Below, one piece after another: positions 8,250-16,619 of a stretch of 63,520 nucleotides of DNA. The translations under genes and the position numbers were made by a program. The stretch spans positions 1 through 63,520 of the forward strand of contig JAUWBQ010000001.1 of assembly GCA_030601645.1 (NCBI GenBank), given 5' to 3'. The notes below the pieces were generated by a model that searched no databases, was not told where the DNA came from, and was given only the letters and a program-made list of their open reading frames with translations. Source of the DNA: Candidatus Bathyarchaeota archaeon. Its GTDB lineage: Archaea > Thermoproteota > Bathyarchaeia > TCS64. The stretch's first letter is position 1, and each line of letters begins with the position of its first letter.

Positions 8250-8569
8250 TGGAACTATTGGATAAAGTTTGGTTAGCAGCAGTCTTGGATTCAGAGACGA
8301 ATATAACCTCCTGGGATCCTCCCCCTTCGATGAAGCGGAGAAGAAAAGTGATCCAAATCGCGAACAGTTCTCGTGAATTTATGGAGAGAGCGCGGGAGAT
8401 AATCGGCTATGGAAATATAACCTGGCAGGATCCTAGAAATCCGAACTGGAAGAGAATGTATTACCTGAAAATCACCAAACGAGGTGTGGTCAATCGGGTG
8501 CTGGAGGCAGTGCTTCCTTATCTGATAGCCAAACGAACGGTGGCGCAAAAAGTTTTAATGCTACCTTAA
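8249..8569 (+). CDS. LAGLIDADG-type homing endonuclease-like protein
   Basis: About 106 residues from ATG 8249. The first helix, WLAAVLDSETNI, is a recognisable LAGLIDADG variant. It is followed by strand-turn-strand elements (VIQIANSSREFMERAREIIG, YYLKITKRGVV) typical of one LAGLIDADG half. One motif means it would act as a homodimer, which fits the palindrome at its promoter. It stands alone as a plus-strand gene between minus-strand operons, as mobile endonuclease genes do. Loss of activity cannot be excluded. Confidence 0.65.
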   Translation: MELLDKVWLAAVLDSETNITSWDPPPSMKRRRKVIQIANSSREFMERAREIIGYGNITWQDPRNPNWKRMYYLKITKRGVVNRVLEAVLPYLIAKRTVAQKVLMLP

Positions 8570-8675
8570 TTAAATGACTACACGGTAGGGCGGGGTTAAT
8601 GCCTTAGCATGGTGGGGGCTACAAGTTCGCGAGCGGCCTTGATCATGTTTCTCATCCCCATTGTCCTACCATCTT
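8570..8675. other. Short intergenic region
   Basis: Between the LAGLIDADG-like gene and the end of the long minus-strand operon. A 21-codon minus-strand frame (MGMRNMIKAAREL...) is present around 8601-8666 but cannot be supported as a gene. No clear terminator hairpin. Confidence 0.3.
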
Positions 8676-9194
8676 CTACGGGATGATCGGCCATCTTCTG
8701 CAAGAACCAATCTGGCAGACATGGGGTCGCTCCTCATAGATCGCGCATCGCTTATCTTCGGTCAGATGGATACAAGGTGTAGGATTATAGAGAACCACCT
8801 TCTCGCGCACGTTAAGAACCCAATAACCCCATCGTCGACCGGTACGTACAATGAATTCCATGTGTTCTGGAGGAATGTTCCCTATAAAACTAAAATTAGG
8901 CATCTGAACTCTAATCTGCCCCTTTTCCTCCATTAAATACCATGAACCATGGGGATGCTTCACTCGTTTTTGAAGTTCTTTCGCTAAATCCTTGTCTAGA
9001 TTAAGGATGATAAAATTCCATGTACAGCAGTCGCCACAACCCTTGCATTCAAAACGGGTTCCTGGCGGCCATTTAGTCCGGCTTACGAATCTCCGCTGTC
9101 GAATCAGGAACTCCTTTACGGTTTCACACATCCGAGGATTGCCCGGGAGGCGGTCGAGGTCGAACTCCTCTCCGCCTCCAGGCCAGTCAGACAT
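8676..9194 (-). CDS. YkgJ-type Cys-cluster protein
   Basis: 172 residues from ATG 9194, which overlaps the upstream stop; a longer start at 9230 is less likely. The motif FECKGCGDCC (about residues 47-56) with later TPCIHL, KRCAIYEERPHVCQ and SCRR is the signature of the YkgJ/UPF0153 family, which binds zinc or an iron-sulfur cluster. The biochemical role of that family is poorly known. Last gene of the operon. Confidence 0.85.
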   Translation of the reverse strand: MSDWPGGGEEFDLDRLPGNPRMCETVKEFLIRQRRFVSRTKWPPGTRFECKGCGDCCTWNFIILNLDKDLAKELQKRVKHPHGSWYLMEEKGQIRVQMPNFSFIGNIPPEHMEFIVRTGRRWGYWVLNVREKVVLYNPTPCIHLTEDKRCAIYEERPHVCQIGSCRRWPIIP

Positions 9195-9516
9195 GCATCT
9201 TCCTCTGGAATTCGGCGTACTTTTCTGCACTTACAACGTTGACCTCGACGGGGAAACCATGTGTTGGATCCTTTAGATTTCCCACTAAAACTCCGTGCTG
9301 GAGGCTGTCTATCTGCTCATCCGTTAAATGGATGGGGATAATATCAATGCCCCGTGGTAGAAGATAATCGTATTTACTCTTCTTCCAACCTTTCCCCACA
9401 ATGACGGCGACGGTATCTTCCGGAAACACAACATTATGATAATGCTTCATGACTTCTTTTCCCTGCTTCATGGCTTCCCGTTCTTCCTCCGTGAGAGGGA
9501 ACCATATCTTGGCCAC
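9187..9516 (-). CDS. Hypothetical protein
   Basis: 109 residues starting at GTG 9516, chosen because GGAGG stands just before it and overlaps the upstream stop. Opens IWFPLTEEEREAMKQ, then has an alpha/beta pattern (VAVIVGKGWKKSKYDY). No known motif. It overlaps the downstream YkgJ gene by eight bases. Function unknown. Confidence 0.7.
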   Translation of the reverse strand: MAKIWFPLTEEEREAMKQGKEVMKHYHNVVFPEDTVAVIVGKGWKKSKYDYLLPRGIDIIPIHLTDEQIDSLQHGVLVGNLKDPTHGFPVEVNVVSAEKYAEFQRKMHV

Positions 9517-9517
9517 T

Positions 9518-10021
9518 TCACTCCTCCCTAGGGCATATCCAGAGCTCGTCAAACGGCTTGACTGAGGGGGTCTCCTGTCTTATCCGGTTCTCGGGGAAGA
9601 CGGCGTCGTCGTAGCAGACGAGGATCAGGGCGTAGGCCCATCTCCCGATTCTTTCGTTTATGAGTCTACGATAACCCTCAATTTTAATGACATTACTGAA
9701 GATGTTCCTAGGATCAGTTTCAGCTTCTATGAGCCATGCCCTAGAATCATGGATGTTCTTCCATTCCTGTTCCACACTGTAATCTCTTTCTTTCATTCTC
9801 TTGAACCGGACGACTATATCCGGTCTGAAGATAAAATGGGCTCGAGTATGCCCCACACGTCCAAGCTCGGTGTCGATGCGAATATCCAGCCGGACATCAT
9901 CGGATTCGAAATCCATATCGATAGCCGTCAACTCATCATATCCATCGATAATCTTCTTGGCTGCCCACCTGACGAGCGCCGTATGCTTAGGGCCCCCACC
10001 GGCGCCCAGGGCTCGTGTCAC
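9518..10021 (-). CDS. Predicted PD-(D/E)XK-like protein, copy 1
   Basis: 167 residues, GTG start overlapping the upstream stop. A strand FRPDIVVRFKR is followed by AWLIEAETD, which together look like the D ... ExE core of PD-(D/E)XK folds. A conserved end (FDELWICPREE) and an N-terminal GGxxHTALVR-like helix are shared with the protein at 11474-12022. A DNA-recombination or nuclease-like role is inferred from this core only. Confidence 0.65.
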   Translation of the reverse strand: MTRALGAGGGPKHTALVRWAAKKIIDGYDELTAIDMDFESDDVRLDIRIDTELGRVGHTRAHFIFRPDIVVRFKRMKERDYSVEQEWKNIHDSRAWLIEAETDPRNIFSNVIKIEGYRRLINERIGRWAYALILVCYDDAVFPENRIRQETPSVKPFDELWICPREE

Positions 10022-10521
10022 TATGGCAACTCCGGGAATGGCGGCAGAGGCAGCTTTCCATCCGGGTTCTGCCTCTCAGCCCAGGGCATGGGGTTCATCT
10101 CGTCGAAGAGGAGGGTAAACCGCTTGTATTGGTCTAGGGGTGCCTTCTGGGACATCGTGTCCATAGATGCTGGGATAGTGTCCGGGGCAGCCTGGATGTA
10201 ATAGTAGATGGCTTCGTCCTTGCAGATGTCCACGGCGTAGGGGAGGATGGGGCGTCGATCCTGCTGAACTGGGAAGCTGTGGACTAGCGGCAGTTCATCT
10301 GGAGGGAAAGCGCTGACGCCTTCGGTGGCTTCCCTGATGTAGATCGTCTTATTCATCATATCATAATGCACGAGGAGCATTGCATTGGGGTCTATGGGAT
10401 GATAGAGGCTCATATAATATACCTCCCTCTTATGATGCATGATTCGTCCCTCTCCGATCTTGAAGCAGAATTGTTCGAGTGTCTTGAATGCTTCATCATC
10501 CGGATGTATTTCCTCAAACAT
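10021..10521 (-). CDS. Hypothetical protein
   Basis: 166 residues, ATG start. Mixed alpha/beta with strands such as MLLVHYDMMNKTIYI and RFTLLFDEMNPM; proline-rich end (GKLPLPPFPELP). No cysteines in clusters and no membrane span. Stop and next start overlap, so it belongs to the operon. Unrecognised. Confidence 0.7.
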   Translation of the reverse strand: MFEEIHPDDEAFKTLEQFCFKIGEGRIMHHKREVYYMSLYHPIDPNAMLLVHYDMMNKTIYIREATEGVSAFPPDELPLVHSFPVQQDRRPILPYAVDICKDEAIYYYIQAAPDTIPASMDTMSQKAPLDQYKRFTLLFDEMNPMPWAERQNPDGKLPLPPFPELP

Positions 10522-10525
10522 ATGA

Positions 10526-10837
10526 TTACCTCAGGAGAAAGATATCGACCATTGTTACTGGGGGAGGATGTAATTGAAACCTGAGGCCCCTTACTTTACA
10601 TGCTCCTCTCATTATGGCTATTTCCCAGTCTTCGTATTCCCTGTCCTGGGGAGGAGAATAAATCGTGTGGACGTCGTCCATCGTTTCAGGAACCCAATTT
10701 TTAGCGTAGAAATGAGGCTTCAATTCGACCCGTATGGGTAATAGCCCAACTTCAGGAACAGATTCGAATTTGTATTGCACCATCTCCAGTGCTTTAGGTG
10801 GTTTGATGAGATATACGAATAGAGGTTGACCCTTCAT
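10526..10837 (-). CDS. Hypothetical protein
   Basis: 103 residues, ATG start directly after the upstream stop (TGA then ATG). Contains WEIAIMRGACKVRGLRF near the end. No family recognised. Spacing of a few bases to both neighbours supports cotranscription. Confidence 0.7.
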   Translation of the reverse strand: MKGQPLFVYLIKPPKALEMVQYKFESVPEVGLLPIRVELKPHFYAKNWVPETMDDVHTIYSPPQDREYEDWEIAIMRGACKVRGLRFQLHPPPVTMVDIFLLR

Positions 10838-11173
10838 TCATTCACCCTCCACCGTCGGGAATAGGACCTCGTTCTTGCTGAGGTAGTCCTTGAGCTTCGA
10901 CCACACTTCTTCGCTGATTTTCCCCTCCAGCGGCTCAACGACTTTCCTGAACCACTTGCTCTGATTCTCGATAACGGATCTGACCTCCTGGAGCTTGTAC
11001 GTCCAGTACATCTTCGTGTACCCGGAGGTTGTCTCGATGTTCCTCATCACCGTGTCATGATAGTTTTTAGCTGAGTGTCTTTCATTCCACAACTTCTGGT
11101 ACAGTGTGATGAACTCCATACCGAGGAGCTCCTCGAGCTGGGTCATCTCCTCATCGGAAAATATTACAGACAT
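10838..11173 (-). CDS. Hypothetical helical protein
   Basis: 111 residues, strongly helical and charged (EEMTQLEELLGMEFITLYQK at the start), with aromatic-rich middle TKMYWTYKLQEV. No motif. Located directly downstream of a single-span microprotein. Confidence 0.7.
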   Translation of the reverse strand: MSVIFSDEEMTQLEELLGMEFITLYQKLWNERHSAKNYHDTVMRNIETTSGYTKMYWTYKLQEVRSVIENQSKWFRKVVEPLEGKISEEVWSKLKDYLSKNEVLFPTVEGE

Positions 11174-11174
11174 T

Positions 11175-11282
11175 TCATAGCCTCCATAGCCTCCGAATAA
11201 TCTTGCTAAGTCGTAGGTTCACCACAGTCGAGATCAGCAAGATGATGATACACAGGAGAATTAGGTTCTGATTACGAGTCAT
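11175..11282 (-). CDS. Single-span membrane microprotein
   Basis: 35 residues. The ATG overlaps the stop of the zinc-ribbon gene upstream (GGATGA) and GGAGG is nearby. A hydrophobic stretch (NLILLCIIILLISTVV) is followed by a basic tail (LSKIIRRLWRL), giving one membrane span. Too short for most gene finders. Confidence 0.65.
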   Translation of the reverse strand: MTRNQNLILLCIIILLISTVVNLRLSKIIRRLWRL

Positions 11283-11467
11283 CCATTTTCCTCCTCGGAT
11301 GTTGCGTCTGATTCACAGTGAAAGCATTTTGAGGGTGGTCTGATGCATCCGTATTCAGTTCCACAGAGTTTGCATTTCCATCCTGGAACGTATCTCTTTC
11401 TCCCTGTGAGAAAATCAGTCATGGGGACCTTGACGCCTATCCAGGTCGATGTAACCGTACTGTTCAT
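11279..11467 (-). CDS. Rubredoxin-like zinc-ribbon protein
   Basis: 62 residues with two CxxC knuckles, WKCKLCGTEYGC and KCFHCES, spaced as in rubredoxin/rubrerythrin-type ribbons that bind iron or zinc. Acidic C-terminus. Stop overlaps the ATG of the membrane microprotein. Confidence 0.75.
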   Translation of the reverse strand: MNSTVTSTWIGVKVPMTDFLTGRKRYVPGWKCKLCGTEYGCIRPPSKCFHCESDATSEEENG

Positions 11468-11473
11468 CTCGTA

Positions 11474-12022
11474 TCACTTCTTCCTGGGAAATGCCCAGAT
11501 ATCGTCGAAAATCTTGGGGTTATCTACCTGCGTCCCCTCGAAGACGCTCAGGATGAGCCTGAGATTATTATTCTGCTGCTTGATGAGCTTGTAAGCCGTC
11601 AGCTTCGGACCATCCCTGAGAAGGTTGCTGCGGGGGTGGATCTCGCATTCAATGATGTAGATCATTTGTCCATAGGCAGTCCTGACGGCCTTGAAGTATT
11701 CAGCCATGTCCCCTTCCTCCTTGAACCTCTCTATCATGGGGAGCATGTGCTCGAACAAGGGCTCCGCCCCGAAGTGTGCTTTAGCCTTAGGGTCATAGAC
11801 AACGGCGCAAGCGATATCGGCATACATCCTGACCTCGGCCTGCGCTACCCTGCGGACTCCGAACATACCCCCCTCGATATCCGTCCTGGTCTTGATATCA
11901 AGAGGCAGCTCTCTGATGAGTACAATGTTGAGCCATCGATCGCCTATAATCTCATTAAGCAACTTCATCGAGCTGTACCGTATAAGATTCTGATGTCCAG
12001 AACTACCCTTACGCCCGCTCAT
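11474..12022 (-). CDS. Predicted PD-(D/E)XK-like protein, copy 2
   Basis: 182 residues. Paralogous to 9518-10021: matching N-terminal helix (GHQNLIRYSSMKLL), an acidic strand MYADIACAVVYD, then MIYIIECEIHPRSNLL (E-x-E), and the shared end IFDDIWAFPRKK. Two diverged copies 1.5 kb apart in one operon may form a heterodimer. Nuclease activity is an inference from the residue pattern. Confidence 0.65.
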   Translation of the reverse strand: MSGRKGSSGHQNLIRYSSMKLLNEIIGDRWLNIVLIRELPLDIKTRTDIEGGMFGVRRVAQAEVRMYADIACAVVYDPKAKAHFGAEPLFEHMLPMIERFKEEGDMAEYFKAVRTAYGQMIYIIECEIHPRSNLLRDGPKLTAYKLIKQQNNNLRLILSVFEGTQVDNPKIFDDIWAFPRKK

Positions 12023-12260
12023 CTTTCCCCTCCTTCCAAAGTCTATGGATAAAATCGTCTTCGACCGGAGCAGGGGTTGAGACCATGAATGTACCCTTCG
12101 ACAACCTCAGCTTATGTTCCGGGCATACGCTTCCGAATGTCAGAATCTTCATCAACACCATCCTGTACAGCCTCCTCCACCCAAAGCCCACGTAGAAGTG
12201 GCCGGCGAGCCTGCCGCAATGACAGAAATAGTCCTCCCACCCATCCTCTCTACTCATCAC
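12009..12260 (-). CDS. Small Cys/His protein
   Basis: 83 residues. YFCHCGRLAGH near residues 11-21 and SVCPEHK near 44-50 could form a zinc site. ATG-ATG start overlaps the stop of the AAA ATPase gene. Unrecognised otherwise. Confidence 0.65.
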   Translation of the reverse strand: MMSREDGWEDYFCHCGRLAGHFYVGFGWRRLYRMVLMKILTFGSVCPEHKLRLSKGTFMVSTPAPVEDDFIHRLWKEGKDERA

Positions 12261-13267
12261 TTTTCATTTTTCTCCTTTTTTTCTTTCTTTAGTTTTTTGA
12301 TGATTTTTTTTGCTTCTTGAGCTGCCTCTATATAGTCGGTTATGTGAACCTCATTACACTCAAAATCTATGTGAACACGTCCAGGTCTTAAACGTAAGAG
12401 CCTTCTTACCTGATCCGGGCGATTAGTACACATTATTACGATCCATCTTTTTTGTTTCATATAGATGCCATCTAAGAATGCCATTATAGAAGCCGTGCTA
12501 AATTTTAGGGGTATAGCGGCGTGACTTTTATCGATACTTGCCCGTAATAACTGTTCTAGGGTTAAATCAATGTCATCAAATAAAATAACCGAGTCATCAG
12601 GAATTCTTTGAAGTGCCTTTACAAAGTCAGTAATATCCCACCAAGCACTAATAGCGAGAATATAAATTGGCATGTTTAGTTTCTGTGCTATTGCTCTTGC
12701 AAGAGTTGTTTTTCCTGTACCTATTGAACCATGTAGAAAAATATTTAATCTCGTCTTTCTTTCATCATCAAGTTTATCCTCTATTACTTTAGGAATATCT
12801 AGAAATTGCTCATCAATTTCTCCAACAAAATAAATCGAACTACTATTAACGATAAAAATTTTGTTTGTTCTTTCTGAGGACTTCTCGATCATTGAACTCT
12901 CAATAATTTCAAGAAGTTTTTTTCTATAGATCCTTAGAGATGAAAGTGAATAGGCAAGATTTCCTGTACTACTATCACCAAAAAAACTAAACGAAGATGA
13001 GTTCTCCTCACTCTTAGTGATATTATATGATAGAACCCAAGACTTATTTATTAACATTCCAGAATCTTGATTAGGGTTTAATATATCTACCTTATCTTCG
13101 CGAAGCTTGATGTTTCTTCCCCCTTTATTCATGTTGTTTCTAATAAGAACGTACATAACATCAAGAGGAACACGAACTGACCAAAATGCCCAACGCCAGA
13201 TCTTACTGAAATATCCAAGGATTGTTCCTGAGACTATAGCAATTATCGCTGCTAAGTTTAAATCCAT
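12257..13267 (-). CDS. BCS1-like membrane-anchored AAA ATPase
   Basis: 336 residues. One N-terminal hydrophobic segment (IIAIVSGTILGYF), a middle domain, then the AAA core: Walker A GSIGTGKTT (about 179-187), Walker B SVILFDDIDL, sensor IVIMCTNRPDQ and an arginine-finger region RLRPGRVHIDF. The order (membrane span, BCS1-N-like domain, AAA) is that of BCS1-type proteins, which remodel or translocate folded proteins. Lysine-rich tail. The DNA is distinctly more AT-rich than neighbours, suggesting recent acquisition together with the HNH gene upstream. Confidence 0.85.
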   Translation of the reverse strand: MDLNLAAIIAIVSGTILGYFSKIWRWAFWSVRVPLDVMYVLIRNNMNKGGRNIKLREDKVDILNPNQDSGMLINKSWVLSYNITKSEENSSSFSFFGDSSTGNLAYSLSSLRIYRKKLLEIIESSMIEKSSERTNKIFIVNSSSIYFVGEIDEQFLDIPKVIEDKLDDERKTRLNIFLHGSIGTGKTTLARAIAQKLNMPIYILAISAWWDITDFVKALQRIPDDSVILFDDIDLTLEQLLRASIDKSHAAIPLKFSTASIMAFLDGIYMKQKRWIVIMCTNRPDQVRRLLRLRPGRVHIDFECNEVHITDYIEAAQEAKKIIKKLKKEKKEKNEK

Positions 13268-13298
13268 TCTCCTTTCTCACTTTCCTTTGTAGGATCGC

Positions 13299-13757
13299 TC
13301 AAGGAAGTATCACCTGATAATCATAACCTCTTCGTCTTGCTATCCATTCTCTCATATACTTTGCGTGTTCTGTAACATCGTCTCCCTTGAAAGCATGATA
13401 ATGATTATGACAACCATAATGTGCCGCCTTCTTATTCTCTTCATTCCAATTATCATGATTCCCATCCAGACTATGTAAACAGAAACTTTTAGGATTTCGA
13501 CCTTTTAACTCAGTTATTTCCTTCTCGCAAAAATAACAAAATATCGGGCTCTCATGTTGTCCGATCCATCTTTTATTTTTGATTTGATCTCCTGATCCCC
13601 CCATTTCCTTTGCTCTCTTCCTTCTATAAGCATTAGAACAATCCTTACAGATATTCCGATATCCATATTTCGACAATTTATTACGATAGAATAATTCATC
13701 AACGGTTTTAGCAGTACCTTCTATACCACAAATTCTGCAAATTCTAAGCACAGACAT
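13299..13757 (-). CDS. HNH endonuclease with zinc knuckles
   Basis: 152 residues. N-terminal CRICGIEG and CKDCSNAYRRK form a ribbon like those before HNH domains. The second half has CYFCEKEI, then LDGNHDNWNEENKKAAHYGC with HNHYHA, matching the His/Asn/His metal finger layout. AT-rich like the adjacent ATPase gene. It may be a homing or defence nuclease that came with that gene. Confidence 0.8.
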   Translation of the reverse strand: MSVLRICRICGIEGTAKTVDELFYRNKLSKYGYRNICKDCSNAYRRKRAKEMGGSGDQIKNKRWIGQHESPIFCYFCEKEITELKGRNPKSFCLHSLDGNHDNWNEENKKAAHYGCHNHYHAFKGDDVTEHAKYMREWIARRRGYDYQVILP

Positions 13758-15518
13758 CTATGGGGGCACTTCCGCCAGCTTCCAGGTGTTCTTTCCTTCC
13801 TCTATGATGAGTTTGTTTCTCCTCAGCTTGTTGAAGGCTCCGTTGAAGTAGCCTCCCGTGGTAGTGAGGCCGCACCCGGTGGCGATCTCAGCCTTCGTCA
13901 TCTTCATCGGGAATCTGCTGGCCATGAATATGAGGATCTTCTTCTCGGCGGGACCTAGCTTCAGCAGCCAGATGTCTATCCACGCGATCCCTGTATCCCC
14001 GGGACTCGATACTCGTCGTGACGCCTTGGGTATTTTTTTGAGATCTTCTATCTGCTTCTCCATCGCCTTGAATTGTTCCTCCGTTATATCGGGTATCTCT
14101 ATGTAAGGGCTGATGATCCTGGCGAGGAGGATCTGGAAGGCCTTGAACTGGGATAGTTCCTCTCCCTGTCTTTCGATAGTCTGCATTAAATGGTCCCTAT
14201 CTTTCTGCAGTTCAAGGAGTTCTTTTCTCTGTGTTATGATCGTCTTATGTGCTTCCCGTGTCTTTTCTTCGAATTGTTTATTTCTGGCGACGATTCCCTC
14301 AGTCTTCAGCGTCAATTCGTTGACTTCATCCTGCAAGAATTGACATCTTACCTCCAATCCGTCTACAGTTCTCCGGAGTTCAACCACCTCTTCAGGATCT
14401 ATATCTTCTGGGGGAGCATGTGTTCGAATTAACTGTACCTTTCCTGGATCTTCGGAAACGGGCTCATCATCCATGAAGACGAATTTATCACCGCCCTCTT
14501 GCCTAAGCATTTCCCTCACAGTCTTGACGGGGATCTTACCCATGGCCACGTCTCTTCCTATCTCCGGATCTATTCCGGCAGGAAGGACGTAAACGTGATA
14601 GATCTTCTGGTGTAAAGATGCTATGAAGTGTCCGAGCTTCAAACTCATTATATCTTCCTCTGTAATCTTTTTCCGGCCTATGTTCTCCCTGACATTCTTG
14701 ACTTCATTTCTCTCCTGCTGATATCCCATAATCCAGTTACTACATTGTTTAAGCAACGCCTTATCCGTGCTGGTCGTATCCTGAGTATCTATCCACATGA
14801 AATTCCCTATACCGGCCCCCTCCTTGATCAACCGGAGAGCCGTGCCCTTCACCGGCGTTTTCAGCCCCTGGGGGATGAATTTATGAGCCTCCGGGATGAC
14901 GATGACCACGTTCTCCATCTTCTCGTAAACGTAGGAAAGGACGCTCTCAATGACGAGCTGCTGCATCTCCTCCTCCATTCCGATGAGGTTCAGGACATTG
15001 AATCCCTTGCGGAGGTTCAATTTAGTGGCGAACTTGTACTTCTTAATTTGCGGAAGGATGATCTCGAAATAGGCGGCGAGGTTGGTGTAGATGCTCTGAT
15101 CCAAGCCCCTCGAGGCGATCTTCTGAGCCGCCTTGAAATTGTTGTAGACATCCTCAAGGTTTTTGGCAGGAGGAACTTTCCATCGTGCACTGCCGTTGCA
15201 GCAGTTTATGATGAAGCTCCTCTCTATCTTCATTTTCTCACCCATGGTCGCCTCGAGGATGGCTTCAACGTACTGCCAGTCGATAAGTTCTCCTCGTTTT
15301 TGCTCCTTGAAGTATGGCCTGATTTCCCTCTGATTGCGGAATCCAGATTCCCCTCGCTTGGTGAGGAAGGCCACCGCCGTTATCTTACCCCTCGTGACGA
15401 GGGCTTCGAGGCAGGTCGTCTTGCCCGAGAGTTGTGTCATCCCCGTGACGACGGTCTGACCATCCTCCAGGTAGACCTCTACCCCGGTTCCGACTTCATA
15501 TCCAAGCAGGATCTTCAT
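13758..15518 (-). CDS. HerA/FtsK-like ATPase with coiled coil and winged helix
   Basis: 586 residues. P-loop GMTQLSGKTT (about 26-35), Walker B VVIVIPEAHKF (about 210-220) with the glutamate of HerA/VirB4-type motors, and WIDTQDTTSTDK as a sensor-like loop. Residues about 375-480 are a long coiled coil. The C-terminus (KLGPAEKKILIFMASRFPM, EIATGCGLTTTGGYF) is a winged helix. This design resembles DNA-translocating or plasmid/virus segregation ATPases that bind specific DNA. It is distinct from the second HerA-like ATPase at 33.2 kb. Confidence 0.8.
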   Translation of the reverse strand: MKILLGYEVGTGVEVYLEDGQTVVTGMTQLSGKTTCLEALVTRGKITAVAFLTKRGESGFRNQREIRPYFKEQKRGELIDWQYVEAILEATMGEKMKIERSFIINCCNGSARWKVPPAKNLEDVYNNFKAAQKIASRGLDQSIYTNLAAYFEIILPQIKKYKFATKLNLRKGFNVLNLIGMEEEMQQLVIESVLSYVYEKMENVVIVIPEAHKFIPQGLKTPVKGTALRLIKEGAGIGNFMWIDTQDTTSTDKALLKQCSNWIMGYQQERNEVKNVRENIGRKKITEEDIMSLKLGHFIASLHQKIYHVYVLPAGIDPEIGRDVAMGKIPVKTVREMLRQEGGDKFVFMDDEPVSEDPGKVQLIRTHAPPEDIDPEEVVELRRTVDGLEVRCQFLQDEVNELTLKTEGIVARNKQFEEKTREAHKTIITQRKELLELQKDRDHLMQTIERQGEELSQFKAFQILLARIISPYIEIPDITEEQFKAMEKQIEDLKKIPKASRRVSSPGDTGIAWIDIWLLKLGPAEKKILIFMASRFPMKMTKAEIATGCGLTTTGGYFNGAFNKLRRNKLIIEEGKNTWKLAEVPP

Positions 15519-15706
15519 TCTATTCCGCTCCTCACAATGCCCTGTTCAGCCTCTTCTAAAAGATCGATAAGCTCCTGGATGGCTGTGATGCTCACCTCGA
15601 CCATCATGCAACGCTCATCGTTGACATATCGCGCGCGAGCAGGTTGACCCTTCCAACTCTCCAACGACTTGCGTACATAGCTGATGTGTGGATGTGGTTT
15701 CATCAT
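15515..15706 (-). CDS. Small hypothetical protein
   Basis: 63 residues from ATG 15706, preceded by GGTGA and overlapping the upstream stop. Contains YVRKSLESWKGQPARARYV and a helical end TAIQELIDLLEEAEQG. A longer start at 15763 would run through the upstream gene and is unlikely. Unknown. Confidence 0.65.
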   Translation of the reverse strand: MMKPHPHISYVRKSLESWKGQPARARYVNDERCMMVEVSITAIQELIDLLEEAEQGIVRSGIE

Positions 15707-16413
15707 CTCACCTCGATTCTCCAGTGAGCCTCTGAATCGCCTTTCCCTTCGGATTTCCAGCAATCCGGCCCGAAGGCAGCTCTGAGAGCGCGGTTAATAG
15801 GGGCCCAATCATCTTTCAAGAATCTATGTGGACGCACAAATATCATGTCTGGCTGCTCCTCTTTGACAGTCACAAAATCTATCCATTCAGGTGTGTCCTG
15901 AGCTATGACGCCGATGACTCTGAGCTCTTTAGGCGTGCGATTTTTAAGGATTCCAAGATTGTCTTGGGGGGGGATAGGCTGTTCTTCCGTAACGCTCGGC
16001 ACCGGGGCTGGTTCCTGACCCATACCGAAATTAAGAGTTATCTGGGGCTCCAGGATCTTCTCCATGAGGTTCGGTGGAAGATTCTCGACATAAACGTGCA
16101 ACTGATTTGGGGAAACTACTATGAGCAGAGATTCAATTAGATGCTGCTCGACGGGATACCATTCAAAGTGTTCTAACACCTCCTTCTCAGCCAGCTCCGT
16201 GAGGCGCCTCTTTTTCTCCATTAGCTGCTGGCGCTTTTCGGAATCAAGATTCTCAGCTGCCGTGAAATCCGAGTATCCGATAAGCTCCTCGTTCAGGTGA
16301 TCCAGTTCTTTCTGCTGGGCTTTAGTCAACCCCGGGATCCGGCGCTCTCCATACTCGACGATAAAGTTATTGGACGTGAGATCTAAAACGATTCGAACTA
16401 ATTTACTCGGCAT
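15703..16413 (-). CDS. Hypothetical coiled-coil protein
   Basis: 236 residues from ATG 16413, with GGGAGG before it. Middle region (KAQQKELDHLNEELI, EKRQQLMEKKRRLTELAEK) is a coiled coil; a proline linker (EPAPVPSVTEEQPIPP) separates a C-terminal alpha/beta domain (DMIFVRPHRFL, WRIEVR). The operon position next to the HerA-like ATPase suggests a partner, but no family is recognised. Confidence 0.7.
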   Translation of the reverse strand: MPSKLVRIVLDLTSNNFIVEYGERRIPGLTKAQQKELDHLNEELIGYSDFTAAENLDSEKRQQLMEKKRRLTELAEKEVLEHFEWYPVEQHLIESLLIVVSPNQLHVYVENLPPNLMEKILEPQITLNFGMGQEPAPVPSVTEEQPIPPQDNLGILKNRTPKELRVIGVIAQDTPEWIDFVTVKEEQPDMIFVRPHRFLKDDWAPINRALRAAFGPDCWKSEGKGDSEAHWRIEVR

Positions 16414-16427
16414 TATTTTCCCTCCGT

Positions 16428-16619
16428 TCAATCCCATACATCCACTCCAAATTTACCACCGCATTTTTTACAGGTCCAACGTCCATAATCATCAGCTTCT
16501 TTTGTCTGTTCCCATTCACAGTCGCAATCTAGGTCGGGTTCCCTGTGCCAGCCGAATGTCAAGGGACAGTAGATGTCTGCGTTGATCTTGAAGTTCTTCA
16601 GCAGATCAAGTATGCCCAT
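16428..16619 (-). CDS. Zinc-ribbon protein
   Basis: 63 residues. C-terminal WTCKKCGGKFGV plus an earlier DLDCDCEW pair form a likely zinc ribbon. Start overlaps the stop of the DUF5131-like gene. Small DNA- or protein-binding adaptor by analogy only. Confidence 0.7.
   Translation of the reverse strand: MGILDLLKNFKINADIYCPLTFGWHREPDLDCDCEWEQTKEADDYGRWTCKKCGGKFGVDVWD

Noticed and set aside
14628..15647. Plus-strand 339-codon frame
   Set aside because: Shadow of the HerA-like ATPase gene; no motif on the plus strand.
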